From Lunularia cruciata (Eukaryota; Streptophyta; Marchantiopsida; Lunulariales; Lunulariaceae): a DNA stretch of 64,000 nt. Shown piece by piece: positions 60,744 through 64,000 of the stretch. Under the pieces are notes generated by a model. The model saw only the letters and a program-made list of their open reading frames with translations, ran no database searches and had not been told where the DNA came from. The first letter of the stretch is position 1. Each line of letters begins with the position of its first letter. A program made the translations under genes and the position numbers. The DNA lies in the NCBI GenBank assembly GCA_948567375.1, contig OX419755.1, positions 21,592,517 to 21,656,516 of the forward strand, given 5' to 3'.

Positions 60744-61012
60744 TTAATAGTGTAGAGTCCAAAAACACACTAAAAACTTTAGAGCCAATTTTGGAGGCCT
60801 ACAAAAAATTTAGGCCTTGAAATTAAACCCTACCTTTGAGAAAGAAGGTGATGCCTTCTCCCACTTGTTTATCTCATTGAGATCTTTCTAATGGTATCTC
60901 ATCCATGTTTTTATGAGTTTCTTGTATGAAGATTTCTCAAAGATTCCCTTTGGTCAAACTTCTTTGATCAACCATATAGGACAAGATCAACATGTGATCA
61001 ATCCATGTAGTC

Positions 61013-61518
61013 TGTAACAATATGGAGTTTAGAGTCAAGTTAGTCAAGACAAGAAAATTATCAAATTAGCCAAGAATTATAAAAATATTCTATTAAAATC
61101 TAGGAATTTACTTGATACTTTCCAAGTATTGGGTAATGTGCATGCCAAGTAATGACTTCTAGGAGGAAGCTTCTTGGGAAGCTTCTCAGCTAGCTTAGCT
61201 TGCATACCAAGTAGGTGGCTTATAGAAGGAAGATTTCTTGGGAATCTTCTCTACTAGCTTAGCTTGCATGCCAAATAGATGACTTCTAGAAGGAAGCTTC
61301 TCAAGAAGCTTCTTGGTTAGTTTGGTTTGCACCCTAAGAATGCAAATTTTAAGAAGCTTCTTGAGAAACTTCTCAAGAGCCTTGTATGTTCTCTATAAAT
61401 ACCAAAGCCCAAGCTCATGCTAGGCATTTGGAGTTTCTCTCATTCAAGAGTTTCAATGTGATCTTTCACTCCAATCTTCCATTCTCCTATTTTTGTCTTA
61501 TTTATTTCCTATTTCTAC
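61013..61518 (+). mobile_element. Solo LTR of the gypsy family B, nested in family A copy 6
   Basis: Minus-strand relative of the LTRs at 13961 and 18137: TGTAACAATATGGAG at its start, AGCCCAAGCTCATGCTAGGC and TTGGAGTTTCTCTCATTC near its end. Flanks TAGTC (61008-61012) and TAATC (61519-61523) fit a decayed 5-bp duplication. It has an internal three-fold GACTTCTAGA(A/G)GGAAGCTTC repeat (about 61150-61310). Confidence 0.75.
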
Positions 61519-61715
61519 TAATCTAAGGTTGTAGCTTGCTACATGTCACCAATCCATGTATCTTATCCAAGGGTGTAGCTCCCTTTGAGTAGATCTTTTT
61601 TGCTATATAATAAAGACAAGGTGTTCCTTTGGAGCATCAGAGTATTGAGGAATGAAACCTTGTATTCCTTCTCTTGTATTTCTCTTGGGATTTCTCCTAT
61701 CCTCAAAACATTACA

Positions 61716-63500
61716 CCAAGCTAATCATGTTTGTACTCTATTAGTAATAAAGAGAAAATAATAGAGAGAAATAAAGAGAAGAAACATAGTGAGAGTCTAA
61801 CACTTGAATACTTCCAATTTTCTTAAGGAGAGGAGTAAATGAGTAGGTCTAATTGCTCCTTTAATTCTTTGAGGATGCAACTCTTACATGGTATGAACTA
61901 GAATAAAAGAAGAAAGAGAGGAGAGATGATCAAGAAGAATGTTGAGAGAGTTTGACCTTTTTGCATTTATTGCAAAACTTATTACAAAGTGAAAATTTAT
62001 GAAAGATTGATGACAAAACCTTACTTTACTTAAGTAAGGAGACTAAGAGGACTAAGAGTATATGCAAATATTGGATTGAATTACAAATGCACATACCAAG
62101 AGTACATGAAATCTAGTTCCATGATGCAAAATGTAAATGATTCATTTTTTAATTGAAGTTAAGTCCACCCAAAGAACACATAAGAATTTGTTTGAAATCA
62201 AATTTCATTCAAATTAAAATCATTGAAAAGATCACAAAGTGCATGAGTAATTTGATAGAATGGCTGAAAATTCTTAAAGTGCATCTTTCTTGTTAATAGG
62301 CCCTAGCAAATTGACCCTAAGAGAGCTTAGTATAGTCTTTCAAAAAACTAAAATTAGTCAATTGAAAATTATGCAACTTTATCTTGATTTAGGAAATGGT
62401 CTATCTTGTAACACCCTAGGATGCATATCAATCTCTTGTAATTTTGGTGGTATCAAGTTAGTTATAGCTAGCTAATGTTGGTAAAGTAGACGTTCATCTA
62501 TCTATGTTAATTGATATAAGGACAAGAATGCAATACTTTATTCTTGGGTAATGAATGTGACTTCTTATTGAATTTCAAACTATATTATATTAGAGTGGTA
62601 ACTCTTAAGAGAACTTTTAGAGTATGATCTTGTTGGGGATTTTGTATTAAATTTTATTAAAGTTGGACCTTAGTCTTGGAATTTGAATGATAAGATTGAC
62701 TTAGTATATTATAGCTGTTAAAATCCTATTGACTTGAATAAGCTAGGGGATCTCTAGTAATGGATGCATGTAAGATTTGGTGAATTTGACATATCATTGG
62801 AATAAATTGTAATTTCAAATTAGGAGAAGGTACTAAATTCCTATATAATATACTTGGAAGCTTCAAACATGAAGCATGTGAGGTTTAAACATATCTAAAG
62901 GCGTATTGACTTAAGATCACTTACTTAGGATAATTTAAGTAAAGTTTGAAATTTACCAAGCTATTTACTATAGTAACTTTTGTAGTAAGGGAGGGCTTAT
63001 GAGAAAAGGCATTCATTCCTTAATGAGTTTAGAGCTTTATTTAATTAATGACAATAAGGCTTTTGAAACACTACCCATATATGAGAAGTAAAATCAAGAT
63101 TCTCTACTTGAGAGTAGTATTATTATGTTTATTTATTTTGGAGGAATTTTTAACTCTAGATTACTATTTGGTGAGTGTAAGTGAATTACTTTCTTTGTTA
63201 GCATTGGCAAAATTTTCCTTTCTAGTCCATCTTGGAGGAGCTTTGGCATTTGAAAAAGAATGGATGATTTGGGACTAAATAAAAAATATAGAGAGTGAGT
63301 ATGAGTTTTCCTTTCAATTTTTTATCCTTAATGGTGCTTGATATACACTTGTTCTTCCTTTTAACCTATGGTACATAATTATCAAGCAAGTTATCCATTT
63401 GGAATGAGAGTATGGTACCTCATTTTGTAAAAACATATTTTTTCCACCCCTTTTTCCCTTTATCTATATATAGAAAGGCAAGGAACAAATGTAAATAGGA
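61716..63500. other. AT-rich region without a recognisable gene
   Basis: Frames of up to 76 codons (63048-63278, plus) show no domain. A TATCTATATATAGAAAGG box at about 63462 could be a promoter, possibly of an unrecognised LTR. Confidence 0.45.
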
Positions 63501-63549
63501 GAAGTTGAGATTATTTAGGTCGGCATCTCACAACAAAGAGAATGCTTGG

Positions 63550-63700
63550 GTTCACTCCAAAGAGTCAAAGGATTCCTTCTTTGCAACAAAGAGAATTTCA
63601 CTCTGAGTGAAAGACACCTCAGTCCAAATAAGTGAAGAGTGATATACTCAGAGTGAGAGGTGTCACTCCAAAGATGCCTTGATTCACTTGGAGTGAGCAA
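63550..63700. repeat. Cluster of CACTC/GAGTG palindromes
   Basis: A perfect palindrome, TTTCACTCTGAGTGAAA, at 63596-63612. Around it are several further CACTC and GAGTG half-sites within 150 bp (about 63552, 63636, 63652, 63664, 63683), many followed by CAAAGA. The function is unknown. Positions 63701-64000 show nothing else. Confidence 0.6.
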
Positions 63701-64000
63701 GATTATTGTGACTATGCACTAAAAAGAAGTAATGGGATCAACCTTTGGAGTAACTTTAGGAGATTGGTCCAAAGTTCTTCCAAGTGAGTGGGATATGACC
63801 TTTGACCAAATTGGTATTAAGAGTATATTTTCTTGAATATGAATGAAGCAGGTACAACCACCAAAGAAATGAGAATCATAGGAATCTCACATGAGATTAT
63901 GATGTGTGTTCAACTTGCATGATATAAATAGGATGGTGTTTGAATGGCTATGGGTTGGAAAACCAAATTCAGTGATTGCCATAAACTCTTGAGAGCTCTA

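Larger units (their letters stand above)
60066..61715 (+). mobile_element. Family A LTR, copy 6, carrying two nested insertions
   Basis: Starts TGTAATACCATTAGCTAGAC at 60066 and ends CTATCCTCAAAACATTACA at 61715. It is in three pieces: 60066-60193, 60749-61012 and 61519-61715. The first break holds an inverted family A LTR, the second a gypsy family B solo LTR. It is the best source for both family A termini. Confidence 0.78.

Noticed and set aside
1..64000. CRISPR array, bacterial operon or phage-type system
   Set aside because: Introns, plant organelle proteins and LTR retrotransposons show nuclear plant DNA; the short tandem repeats lack the spacer structure of a CRISPR array.

Overview
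The window looks like nuclear DNA of a land plant. Its best-supported gene is a plant organelle RNA recognition (PORR) protein. A second gene matches the plastid rhodanese protein STR9, and the third has ten exons with GT-AG introns. The species cannot be told from the sequence. Most of the window is AT-rich, gene-poor and full of decayed transposons; a moderately GC-richer island (about 22.0-42.3 kb) holds all three genes I can support.

Left flank, 0-22 kb. This is a mosaic of mobile-element remnants. It contains a Ty1/copia fragment (about 0.66-1.34 kb), a long direct-repeat pair (2.96-6.55 kb), a truncated two-exon PIF/Harbinger transposase (8.36-9.16 kb), and a decayed Ty3/gypsy element with both LTRs, a primer binding site and recognisable RT and integrase (13.96-18.58 kb). 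It also has a 95-bp minisatellite (18.76-19.21 kb) and a MULE transposase pseudogene (19.45-21.48 kb) split by a solo LTR with a perfect 5-bp target duplication. Copies of one LTR family ('family A', TGTAAT...) recur throughout, as do copies of a second repeat ('family C').

Gene island, 22-42.3 kb. A three-unit tandem repeat (22.30-22.97 kb) is followed by a single-exon STR9-like rhodanese gene (minus, 23407-24180). Next is a ten-exon PfkB-type sugar-kinase-fold gene (minus, 27062-30500), which I assembled exon by exon with all phases consistent. It is divergent from a single-exon PORR gene (plus, 31383-32999), with an 882-bp shared upstream region. Downstream of both divergent genes, in the sense orientation of each, lie copies of the same T-rich repeat ('family D'). 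It is an inverted copy at 25.4-26.35 kb and a large amplified complex at 33.9-41 kb. That complex carries a recurrent short hairpin of the type CCGTTC-NNN-GAACGG and several local tandem duplications.

Right flank, 42.3-64 kb. A Ty1/copia RNase H fragment (42.6-43.06 kb) is followed by very AT-rich DNA with no gene I can recognise. A small GC-richer island (46.7-49.3 kb) holds three copies of a short repeat. Two opposed copies of family C (51.9-52.5 and 58.1-58.8 kb) flank a degenerate ~230-bp repeat array (about 54.95-56.03 kb). A nested cluster of three LTRs lies at 60.07-61.72 kb.

The three genes are not an operon. Two probably act in organelles (STR9-like in the thylakoid membrane, PORR in organellar RNA splicing). 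The PfkB protein has no visible transit peptide and its substrate is unknown. All motif assignments come from reading translations; no database search was run.
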